Of a stretch of 6,911 bases of DNA, positions 1 to 5,921 are shown in pieces (the stretch's first letter is position 1; every line of letters starts with the position of its first letter). Origin of the DNA: DASUFE01 sp036274675 (GTDB lineage Bacteria > Pseudomonadota > Gammaproteobacteria > HTCC5015); NCBI GenBank assembly GCA_036274675.1, contig DASUFE010000085.1:1-6911 (forward strand), read 5' to 3'. Position numbers and translations under genes: made by a program. The notes beneath the pieces were generated by a model. The model searched no databases and was not told the origin of the DNA. It was given only the letters and a program-made list of their open reading frames with translations.

Positions 1-19
1 TTGATATTACTTGGGTGGC

Positions 20-66
20 TAAAAAATAAAGAATTGGGTTCCCGGGTTACTGAGTCGTGACACGGG
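20..66 (-). terminator. Possible terminator after tRNA-Thr
   Basis: Positions 41-50 and 57-66 can form a 10-position stem (nine pairs including one G-T wobble, one mismatch) around a 6-nt loop. It lies about 30 nt beyond the 3' end of the tRNA on the minus strand. Read on that strand, a T-rich run follows at 30-21, but it starts about ten bases after the stem instead of directly after it. It is therefore an imperfect intrinsic terminator, plausible mainly because of where it sits. Confidence 0.35.
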
Positions 67-96
67 AGTGCCTATAAGTAACATCTGTGGACTGGT

Positions 97-172
<76 letters not shown>

Positions 173-191
173 TTTGGGCTGGAAAGGGCGG

Positions 192-197
192 ATTATA
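192..197 (-). promoter_or_regulatory. -10 box of the tRNA-Thr promoter
   Basis: The minus strand reads TATAAT exactly, 19 nt before the tRNA 5' end. A C-rich stretch (CCGCCC) follows immediately, resembling the GC-rich discriminators of stringently controlled stable-RNA promoters. No good -35 box is visible 16-18 nt upstream, so the promoter may depend on an activator or other upstream contacts. Confidence 0.55.
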
Positions 198-259
198 GTG
201 GAATTTCAGGCTTTGGGGATACTCCCGGGGGCCCTTGGGCGGGCGGCTATGGGGCCTTT

Positions 260-320
260 CTCTGCGGTGGACCGGGCCTTGAGCCTGGAAAATTTATGCT
301 TGCAATCCCGGCCCGCAGAG
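260..320. other. Interrupted long hairpin in spacer
   Basis: A perfect 8-base inverted repeat, CTCTGCGG (260-267) and CCGCAGAG (313-320), encloses a second 5-base pair of arms, CCGGG (272-276) and CCCGG (307-311). Together they can form an interrupted stem. The inner part can alternatively fold as a small hairpin at 272-288. It lies between the tRNA promoter and the suggested kinase promoter. No U-tract follows, so I do not call it a terminator; it could be an operator-like site, a leader structure, or chance in GC-rich DNA. Confidence 0.25.
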
Positions 321-326
321 TCTAGT

Positions 327-354
327 TTGTCCGGGTTATCCGCAAGTTTATAAG
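327..354 (+). promoter_or_regulatory. Candidate promoter of the kinase gene
   Basis: TTGTCC (327-332, four of six matches to the sigma-70 -35 consensus) is separated by 16 nt from TATAAG (349-354, five of six matches to the -10 consensus). The usual -10 to +1 distance puts the start of transcription near 361, about 2 nt before the ATG at 363. If used, the mRNA would be leaderless or nearly so. That would fit the absence of any Shine-Dalgarno sequence before this start codon. Confidence 0.4.
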
Positions 355-362
355 CCAGCTGT

Positions 363-1694
363 ATGAACGACCTTACCAATACCATCGTTGCCTTTCTAAA
401 GAATCCCAAGCGTTATTCGCAGTTACGGGAGCTCGGCGCCGGCAGTATCGGCAAGGTACAGGCCGTGTTCGACAATTTCCTGCAGCGGGTGGTTGCGCAC
501 AAGACCATGAAGCAGGAACACCTTAATAACGACAACATCCTGCAGACCTTCGGCAACGAGATCAAACTGATGGGGCGCCTGAGCCACCCGGGCATCCTGA
601 CGGTTTACGACGCCATGCTGGGGGATTACGGCGAACCTTCCTATATCATGCGTTTCGCCGAGGGCCAGGACCTGGCCTCCCTGATGCAGATGCCCAAGGG
701 CCGGCTCGACAGCGTGGCGATTCCGCTGGAGCAGTCGGTGCGGATCCTGGTGAAACTCTGCGAAACCCTGGCCTATGCGCACGACCACGGGGTGCTGCAC
801 CTCGACCTCAAGCCCGAGAACATCATGCTGGGCCGCTATGGCGAGGTCATCATCATGGACTGGGGCGCGGCGCGCGTGTACGACACGGCCAAGTTCGAGG
901 GCGGGATCAAGGAATTCACCGGTGACAGCGTGCAGATCGAGTATCGGCACGAGAACCGCAACCTGCTGATCGGCACTCCGGCCTACATGTCTCCCGAACA
1001 GCTGACAAAGCCGCGCGACCAACTCACGCCGGGCTCCGATATTTTCTCGATCGGCATCCTCTTCTACCAGATGGTGACCGGTCAGCATCCGTTCAAGGAG
1101 CGCGTGTTCGAAAAGCTCTCCGCCAAGATCGAAAGCCACAACCCGCCGCCCGCGCACGAGGCGAACCCCGATATCCCGCACAGCATCTCGCGCATCTGTG
1201 AGCGCATGCTGAAGAAGAAACCGGAGGAACGCTACGCCAGCTTCCGCGAAGTGATCGAGGACGTGGACGATTATCAGCGCTCGGGCGCCGGCGCGCCGAC
1301 GAAGAGCTACGCGGCGGGCGAGACGATCTTCAAGGAAGGCGACCCCAGCGACTTCATATGCGTAGTGGTCAGCGGCAAGGTGGAAATTTCCGTGCGCAAC
1401 CACGGCAAGTCCCATGTCCTCGCTCAACTCGGGGTGAATGAGCCTTTCGGCGAACTGGCGGCGCTGACCGGCAACCCGCGCACGGCGTCCGCGAAAGCGC
1501 TCGAGCCTTCGGTGATCCGCATGATCAGCAAGGAGGATATACAGGTCGAGATCGCGAACCTGAGCCCCTGGGTCGGCAGCATGGTGAAAGCGCTGTCGCA
1601 GCGCTTTATCGATAACAGCGAACGGCTGCTCAAACTCGAACGCAGCCTGGAGCCCGGACTGCTGGACAAGCTGAAAACCCTGTTTAAAAAATAA
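363..1694 (+). CDS. Ser/Thr protein kinase with C-terminal cyclic-nucleotide-binding domain
   Basis: A 443-residue soluble protein with no membrane segment. The kinase domain covers about residues 18-305. Visible motifs are the Gly-rich loop GAGSIG (25-30), ATP lysine K47 (VAHK), helix-C glutamate E66, catalytic loop HLDLKPEN (146-153, D148 and N153), metal-binding DWG (166-168), GTPAYMSPE (204-212) and D226. The HRD arginine is leucine and DFG is DWG, so it is a non-RD-type kinase; the segment between DWG and SPE is longer than usual. Residues about 313-420 form a CAP_ED/cNMP domain whose phosphate-binding cassette FGELAALTGNPRTASA keeps E364 and R373, so cAMP or cGMP binding looks possible. 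Substrates are unknown; the two downstream membrane proteins are candidates by position. The start is fixed by an in-frame TAA at 351-353 and lacks a Shine-Dalgarno. Confidence 0.95.
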   Translation: MNDLTNTIVAFLKNPKRYSQLRELGAGSIGKVQAVFDNFLQRVVAHKTMKQEHLNNDNILQTFGNEIKLMGRLSHPGILTVYDAMLGDYGEPSYIMRFAEGQDLASLMQMPKGRLDSVAIPLEQSVRILVKLCETLAYAHDHGVLHLDLKPENIMLGRYGEVIIMDWGAARVYDTAKFEGGIKEFTGDSVQIEYRHENRNLLIGTPAYMSPEQLTKPRDQLTPGSDIFSIGILFYQMVTGQHPFKERVFEKLSAKIESHNPPPAHEANPDIPHSISRICERMLKKKPEERYASFREVIEDVDDYQRSGAGAPTKSYAAGETIFKEGDPSDFICVVVSGKVEISVRNHGKSHVLAQLGVNEPFGELAALTGNPRTASAKALEPSVIRMISKEDIQVEIANLSPWVGSMVKALSQRFIDNSERLLKLERSLEPGLLDKLKTLFKK

Positions 1695-1702
1695 AACAGT
1701 TC

Positions 1703-1728
1703 TCTCGCCAAGACGCCAAGGCGCAAAG
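1703..1728 (+). repeat. Block A left arm, three GCCAAG-like hexamers
   Basis: TCTC followed by GCCAAG (1707-1712), GCCAAG (1715-1720) and GCAAAG (1723-1728), each separated by 2 nt. This gives an exact 8-nt period. It is the inverted partner of 2221-2246. Confidence 0.85.
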
Positions 1729-1741
1729 ATTAATTCAAGAA

Positions 1742-2119
1742 TCAAAGACCGTTAACAATACGGATAATACCGTCTTTCATCAGCGCATCGCCGAAATTAA
1801 GCAAGCAGCCCAATTTCATTCGCATAAGCTTCAAATAAGTTAAGAGCTGTTTCTTGTGAGCATTGCTTAAGGTTTCAACAGACTTAAGTTCCAATATCAC
1901 TTTCTTTTCAACGATCATATCCGCCCTGAATCCTTCCTCAAACCGGGTACCCCTATACTCAATAGGGACCTGGACTTGGCGCTCTATTTTCAGATTGCGA
2001 TCAATCAACTCATGCATCAGAACTGTTTCATAAACAGTTTCAAGCAACCCAGGCCCGAACTGTTTATGCACAGTTATGGCCGCATTGACAATGACCTTGC
2101 CGATCTCATCTTCATTCAT
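1742..2119 (-). CDS. GxxExxY family protein, PD-(D/E)XK nuclease-like
   Basis: A 125-residue protein of normal length for the GxxExxY family (PF13366-like). The naming motif is G24-LL-E27-TV-Y30. A PD-(D/E)XK-like core is present: D67 in FRAD, then E77-x-K79 in LELKS, followed by HKKQLLTY (88-95), typical of the helix after the core. The nuclease fold is a family-level prediction; I know of no established activity. A strong Shine-Dalgarno GAGGA (2126-2130) lies 6 nt before the ATG, so it is probably translated. It is the only gene inside inverted-repeat block A, is AT-rich compared with its neighbours, and is about 68% identical (85 of 125 by hand count) to the protein at 5526-5909. Confidence 0.93.
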   Translation of the reverse strand: MNEDEIGKVIVNAAITVHKQFGPGLLETVYETVLMHELIDRNLKIERQVQVPIEYRGTRFEEGFRADMIVEKKVILELKSVETLSNAHKKQLLTYLKLMRMKLGCLLNFGDALMKDGIIRIVNGL

Positions 2120-2220
2120 CTGGATTCCTCAAAATGACAGCCCGACCCCAAACCAGCACAAGCTCTTTACTTTCAAATCATCCTAAAGAGGGACTATTCA
2201 GAAGATGTTTGCATTAGTTT

Positions 2221-2246
2221 CCTGGCGACTTGGCGGCTTGGCGAGA
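2221..2246 (-). repeat. Block A right arm
   Basis: Read on the minus strand it is TCTC, GCCAAG, CC, GCCAAG, TC, GCCAGG. It matches the left arm at 22 of 26 positions. Three of the four differences fall in the 2-nt spacers and the third, degenerate hexamer's fourth base; the fourth is also in that last hexamer. The first two hexamers are perfectly conserved. Confidence 0.85.
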
Positions 2247-2304
2247 CAAGAAATATATAAAAGTGGTGGCGGCATTGCTGGAGGCTTGTCTATACTTTTA
2301 TCAC

Positions 2305-2317
2305 TATAAATAGAAGG
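2305..2317 (+). promoter_or_regulatory. Possible -10 box and distant RBS before the membrane protein gene
   Basis: TATAAA at 2305-2310 resembles a -10 box but has no convincing -35 at normal spacing. AGAAGG (2312-2317) resembles a Shine-Dalgarno but lies 14 nt before the ATG at 2332, which is longer than usual. The two readings exclude each other, because transcription from this -10 would start at or after the AGAAGG. A weak call either way. Confidence 0.25.
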
Positions 2318-2331
2318 GCCAAGCCGCAGCG

Positions 2332-3741
2332 ATGGATATCGACTACTGCAGCTATCATTACCAGTCACCCGCCACCTGGCGGTGCCGCGGCTGCAATGTG
2401 CATTACGGCGATTGCTGCATCCATCGCGCCAGCAGCAAAGTCGAGCACCCGCGCTGCATAACCTGCACCAATGAGCTCACCGCGCTCGGCTCCGCCAACA
2501 AGGTCGAACCCTTCTGGAACGTGCTGCACCGGTTTCTCGCCTATCCCTTCAAGCCCGCGCCGCTGCTGCTGACCTTCGCCCTCAGCCTGCTCGGCAACCT
2601 GATCACGCCGAACCTGGTGGGCATCGGCCTCGGCCTGTTTATCGTCGTCGCCTGCGCGCGCTACGCCTACGCCATCATCGAACACAGCTGCATGGGCAGA
2701 ACCACCCCGCCCGGCCTGTCCATCCTGCTGACGCGCGACCCCGAAAATCTGTTCTTCAAGCAGATTGTCGTCATCATCGTCGCCGGTTTCGCCATGGCCG
2801 CCGCGGGCATGGCCGGCGCTATCGTCTATTTCCTGGCATACGCCTTCGTATCACTGGCCTTGCCCGCGAGCATTCTGGTGCTCGCGGTGCAAAAAAGATT
2901 ACAGTCCGCGATCAACCCCCTGCTACTGACCGAGCTGATGACCAAGATGGGTTCCGGCTACCTGGTGCTCTTCGTGTTCCTGCAGATCCTCGGCGGGGGG
3001 CCTTATTATCTTTTCGAATATTTCCACTCCTGGATTCCCGAGAGTGTTTACCTGCCGGCCCTTATCGGCGTCACCGTCTACTTCACCTTTGCCTCGGCGC
3101 ATATGATGGGCTATGCGCTGTTGCAGTATCAGAAGGAACTCGGTTTCCGCGCGGAACTCGAGGATGAGACCGTCGTGGTCGAGACCGACGATCGCATCAA
3201 CCCGCAATCGCTCAACCAGATCAACCTGCTGCTGATCGAGGGCCGCTTCGACGAGGCCTACGACCTGGTGAAACGCTCGGCGAAGCAATATACCTCGGAT
3301 CTCGCCCTGCAACAGCGCTACCACAAGCTGATGGCCGAGCGCGGCCTCAAGGACGAACTGCGGCTGCACAGCGGCGGCCTGATCGAGCAGCTGGTGGCGG
3401 CCAACTCCGTGCCGAACGCGCTGACGATTTTCCTTAACACCCTGAAGGCGCTGCCCGAATTCAAGCCGGAATCGGCCCTGACCATGCAGCGTTTCGCGGA
3501 GCTTTTCGAGAAGCGCAACCAGCACCGCAACGCCGCGTCGATGCTGTTGCAGATCATCAAGCACTATCCGGATTACAAGGATATGCCGCAGGTATATCTC
3601 AAGCTGGCGCAGCTCTGCGCGAAGGAACTGCAGCAGCCGGACAAGGCGAAACAGGCCATCGCGCACATCCTGGCGCAGGACTCCTGGTCGATCCACATCA
3701 AACAGGAAGCCGAAAAGCTGTTGAAGATTTTAAATAATTAA
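2332..3741 (+). CDS. Membrane protein with B-box-like zinc cluster and C-terminal helical repeats
   Basis: A 469-residue protein I cannot name. Residues 1-50 hold a Cys/His cluster: C6-x2-H9, C18-x2-C21, C28/C29, H31, H39 and C42-x2-C45. The spacing resembles a B-box zinc finger, with enough ligands for two zinc ions. About six hydrophobic segments follow (roughly 76-92, 94-116, 143-163, 166-186, 210-226, 240-264); the middle resembles DUF4013-type membrane proteins. From about 285 to the end the sequence is helical and TPR-like (GRFDEAYDLVKRS, MPQVYLKLAQLCA, DKAKQAIAHIL). The zinc cluster and the tail probably face the cytoplasm, suggesting a scaffold or sensor. An in-frame TAG at 2311-2313 leaves 2332 as the only possible start. 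The intact reading frame and position between the kinase and rhomboid genes suggest one functional unit. Confidence 0.9.
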   Translation: MDIDYCSYHYQSPATWRCRGCNVHYGDCCIHRASSKVEHPRCITCTNELTALGSANKVEPFWNVLHRFLAYPFKPAPLLLTFALSLLGNLITPNLVGIGLGLFIVVACARYAYAIIEHSCMGRTTPPGLSILLTRDPENLFFKQIVVIIVAGFAMAAAGMAGAIVYFLAYAFVSLALPASILVLAVQKRLQSAINPLLLTELMTKMGSGYLVLFVFLQILGGGPYYLFEYFHSWIPESVYLPALIGVTVYFTFASAHMMGYALLQYQKELGFRAELEDETVVVETDDRINPQSLNQINLLLIEGRFDEAYDLVKRSAKQYTSDLALQQRYHKLMAERGLKDELRLHSGGLIEQLVAANSVPNALTIFLNTLKALPEFKPESALTMQRFAELFEKRNQHRNAASMLLQIIKHYPDYKDMPQVYLKLAQLCAKELQQPDKAKQAIAHILAQDSWSIHIKQEAEKLLKILNN

Positions 3742-3746
3742 GAGGC

Positions 3747-3774
3747 CTCTCATGGAGGCACGGAGAACACGGAG
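3747..3774 (+). repeat. Block B left arm, three ACGGAG-like hexamers
   Basis: CTCTC, then ATGGAG (3752-3757), ACGGAG (3760-3765) and ACGGAG (3769-3774), with spacers of 2 and 3 nt. It starts 5 nt after the membrane protein stop codon and overlaps the 10-bp palindrome AGAGGCCTCT at 3741-3750. Confidence 0.88.
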
Positions 3775-3811
3775 ATAATCACAATTCATGAATTTAAATA
3801 CGTTATCCCCC

Positions 3812-3842
3812 TGGCCTTCGGCCATCCCCTTCGATGCGAAGG
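3812..3842. other. Tandem short hairpins inside block B
   Basis: Two perfect small hairpins lie side by side. TGGCC/GGCCA has a 3-nt loop at 3812-3824, and CCTTCG/CGAAGG has a 3-nt loop at 3828-3842. Neither is followed by a T-run. They are the most structured part of the gene-free block and could act in the RNA or be palindromic protein sites. Confidence 0.4.
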
Positions 3843-3906
3843 TAGAAAGAGGAGATGGAATCAGAAATAGAGATCAAAAAATATTCACATGTTGTTGATT
3901 CTCAAG

Positions 3907-3934
3907 CTCCGTGATCTCCGTGCCTCCGTGAGAG
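3907..3934 (-). repeat. Block B right arm
   Basis: Read on the minus strand it is CTCTC, then three perfect hexamers ACGGAG with spacers GC and ATC. It differs from the left arm at two positions. Its outer end (GAGAG on the plus strand, 3930-3934) lies 10 nt before the rhomboid ATG and is the only Shine-Dalgarno-like sequence there. Confidence 0.88.
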
Positions 3935-3944
3935 AAAAAATACT

Positions 3945-5393
3945 ATGTTGATTATTCCGATTGAGCAGAAGCTGGATTCCAACCGCCCGCCGGTGGCGAC
4001 GGTGCTGTTGATCATCCTCAACTGCCTGGTGTTCTTCGGTTACCAGCAGCAGGATCAGTTATATCTGGATCAGGCCGTCAGCTTCTACGCCGAGAACGGC
4101 CTGCTGGAATACGAGGACGAGGTTTACGCGGAATACCTGAAGGACAAGGACTTCGACCGGTATGAGGAATACCAGGAACTCGAACCGGAACAGGCGGGCG
4201 AGTGGATCGTGCAGGACGTGGAGTTCGGGTATTACCTGAGCCACGACTATTTCATTCACCATTCCGACGCCGGGCTGGAATGGATGGACGCGCGCTCGCG
4301 CCTGGACGACATTACCGGCCAGATGAGTTTCCTCCAGTACGGTTTCATACCCGGGCAGTTCAGCCTGCTGGGCATGTTCACCTATATGTTCCTGCACAGC
4401 GGCATCGGGCACTTGTTCGGCAATATGTTGTTCCTGTTTATCTACGGTTTCTCGCTCGAAGTGGCATTGGGCCGCCTGTGGTTCTGCGGCATCTATCTTT
4501 TGTCCGGCCTGGCCGGCGCATTGCTGAGCTGGGCGGTATCGCCGCACAGCCTGGTGCCCATCGTGGGCGCCTCCGGCGCCATATTCGGCCTGCTCGGCAT
4601 GTATCTCGGCCTCTACGGCATGAAGAAGATCAGGTTTTTCTGGAGCGTCGGCTTCTACGCGCATTACTTCACGGCGCCCGCGCTGGTGCTGCTGCCCTAC
4701 TGGGCCCTGATCGAGCTTTACGACCAGTTCACCAGTCCGGGAATGTTCGCGCACTTCGTGCATATCGGCGGCCTGCTGGCGGGCTTCGCCGCCGTATACG
4801 CGGCCAAGGACCGGCTGATCAAGATCGACCGCGGTTACGTCGACAAGGTCGACACCGACGAACCCTATAAAAAGCTCTACGACCGCCTGCTGCGACAGCT
4901 GGAAAGCATCGATTTTTCGGCGGCCCGCAAAACGGTGCAGGAACTGCTGCAGCTCCGGCCCGGCGACGCGCGGCTGCTGAAACACCAGTTCGACCTGTGG
5001 AAACTCAAGCCCGCGAGCGAAGGTTTCGAAAGCGCGGCGCGGCAGCTTTTCACCGGCGACCCGACCGAGCTTGCCGGAATCAGGGGGCTGCAATTCATGG
5101 CGGCCGATTACGAGAAGCTGTCGGAGAAGCGCGACGCGCTCGGCACCCGGGAACGCATCAACCTGTTCAACGCCTTGCTGAAGAAAGGCGAAACCGAGAC
5201 CGCGCTCAAGCAACTGGACGCGCTGAGCGACGACCCCGAGGCACGGGCTAAAGTGCCGGGCCTCATGCTGCGCCTGGCCACCACCTACGCCGCGCAGGGC
5301 GACAAACGCAAGGCGGGGATTTACCTCGACAAGGTGCGCGACAAATACCCCGACTCCGAAGCCGCCGACGAAGCCAGGAAAATTAAATTATAA
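3945..5393 (+). CDS. Rhomboid family intramembrane serine protease with acidic loop and TPR-like tail
   Basis: A 482-residue protein. The first membrane helix is about residues 16-34, and the rhomboid core about 129-290. The catalytic serine is S210 in GASGAIFG and the catalytic histidine H273 in HIGG. H151, H156 and N160 in the HSGIGHLFGN segment match the oxyanion-side residues of the family, so it should be active. Between helix 1 and the core lies an insert of about 95 residues, very rich in Asp, Glu and Tyr (about 52-92), much longer than the compact GlpG type and probably outside the cytoplasm. From about residue 305 a helical TPR-like tail (for example LRLATTYAAQGDKRKAGIYL) would be cytoplasmic. 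Substrate unknown; the upstream membrane protein is a candidate by position. Start chosen because MLIIPIEQKLDSNRPP is a typical rhomboid N-terminus; the nearest SD-like GAGAG is in the block B arm. Confidence 0.96.
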   Translation: MLIIPIEQKLDSNRPPVATVLLIILNCLVFFGYQQQDQLYLDQAVSFYAENGLLEYEDEVYAEYLKDKDFDRYEEYQELEPEQAGEWIVQDVEFGYYLSHDYFIHHSDAGLEWMDARSRLDDITGQMSFLQYGFIPGQFSLLGMFTYMFLHSGIGHLFGNMLFLFIYGFSLEVALGRLWFCGIYLLSGLAGALLSWAVSPHSLVPIVGASGAIFGLLGMYLGLYGMKKIRFFWSVGFYAHYFTAPALVLLPYWALIELYDQFTSPGMFAHFVHIGGLLAGFAAVYAAKDRLIKIDRGYVDKVDTDEPYKKLYDRLLRQLESIDFSAARKTVQELLQLRPGDARLLKHQFDLWKLKPASEGFESAARQLFTGDPTELAGIRGLQFMAADYEKLSEKRDALGTRERINLFNALLKKGETETALKQLDALSDDPEARAKVPGLMLRLATTYAAQGDKRKAGIYLDKVRDKYPDSEAADEARKIKL

Positions 5394-5399
5394 GAATAC

Positions 5400-5427
5400 C
5401 TCTCACGAAGGCACGGAGAACACGGGG
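5400..5427 (+). repeat. Block C left arm
   Basis: CTCTC, then ACGAAG (5405-5410), ACGGAG (5413-5418) and ACGGGG (5422-5427), with spacers GC and AAC. It begins 6 nt after the rhomboid stop codon and has the same design as the block B arms. Confidence 0.88.
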
Positions 5428-5525
5428 GTGAAATTTTCGTCGATTCCACGATTCCCCCTTTTTGCTGATTCCAGATTCACTTTCTCGTGTTAGTTTAAAA
5501 AACCTTATGGGCTAAAGGCGCTAGC

Positions 5526-5909
5526 ATGAATGAAGACGACATTGGGACATTGATTGTAAAAACCGCCATCGCCATACATAAACAACTTGGTCCCGGACTG
5601 CTCGAAACCGTCTATGAAGTTGTTTTAGCAAAAGAATTGGGAAATCAAAATCCAAAGATCGAGCGGCAGGTTCCAGTTTCCATAAAATATGGTGATGCCG
5701 AATTTGAAGAAGGATTCCGAGCCGACATAATTGTTGAAAGAAAAGTAATTCTTGAATTAAAGTCGGTTGAAGCGGTTAGTAATGTGCATAAAAAGCAGTT
5801 ACTTACTTACCTCGGGCTAACTGGAATGAAAGTTGGTTATTTGTTGAATTTTGGTGAAGAGCTGATGAGAACCGGCATAACCAGGACTATTAACGGTTTT
5901 ATTAATTAA
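5526..5909 (+). CDS. GxxExxY family protein, PD-(D/E)XK nuclease-like
   Basis: A 127-residue paralogue of the protein at 1742-2119, collinear without gaps over 125 residues. It keeps the naming motif G24-LL-E27-TV-Y30, the putative nuclease residues D67, E77 and K79, and the HKKQLLTY segment. The most conserved stretches between the two copies are these motif regions, while residues 31-60 vary, as expected under selection for function. A weak Shine-Dalgarno AAAGG lies 7 nt before the ATG. Its A/T-ending codons (AAA, GAA, ATT) contrast with the GC-rich rhomboid and srkA genes, suggesting separate ancestry. It is the only gene in block C. The biochemical role is unknown; nuclease fold is a family prediction. 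Confidence 0.93.
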   Translation: MNEDDIGTLIVKTAIAIHKQLGPGLLETVYEVVLAKELGNQNPKIERQVPVSIKYGDAEFEEGFRADIIVERKVILELKSVEAVSNVHKKQLLTYLGLTGMKVGYLLNFGEELMRTGITRTINGFIN

Positions 5910-5921
5910 TTAATTATTAAT

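Larger units (their letters stand above)
1703..2246. mobile_element. Block A: inverted-repeat cassette with GxxExxY gene
   Basis: A 544-bp block bounded by 26-bp inverted arms (22 of 26 positions match). It contains one minus-strand GxxExxY gene and is visibly richer in A+T than the flanking coding DNA. The left arm begins 8 nt after the kinase stop codon. No transposase gene and no clear target-site duplication are visible. Its gene runs against the host operon and it separates the kinase gene from its likely partner. Calling it a mobile element rests on structure and on its similarity to blocks B and C. Confidence 0.5.
3747..3934. mobile_element. Block B: short inverted-repeat element without a gene
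   Basis: A 188-bp element with 28-bp arms that match at 26 of 28 positions when inverted. The arms match those of the gene-bearing block C but enclose only about 132 bp with no credible reading frame. The inverted similarity seems to continue weakly inward (3777-3793 against 3883-3900). It resembles a MITE-like, deleted or non-autonomous relative of block C. It fills nearly the whole gap between the membrane protein stop (3741) and the rhomboid start (3945). No clear target duplication is visible. Confidence 0.5.

Noticed and set aside
423..1745. 440-residue minus-strand frame opposite the kinase gene
   Set aside because: It is a GC-rich shadow frame of an unambiguous kinase-cNBD gene, with His/Arg/Val-rich sequence and no recognisable domain.
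1742..2119. GxxExxY genes as antitoxin or toxin of a two-gene system
   Set aside because: Each is the only gene in its cassette, with no small partner frame nearby on either strand.
1693..2265. Target-site duplications flanking block A (and likewise B and C)
   Set aside because: The outside flanks are A/T-rich and only loosely similar; no direct repeat of convincing length could be aligned on both sides of any block.
4059..5213. 384-residue minus-strand frame opposite the rhomboid gene
   Set aside because: It covers a clear rhomboid gene, has Gln/Val/His-rich shadow composition and no motif.
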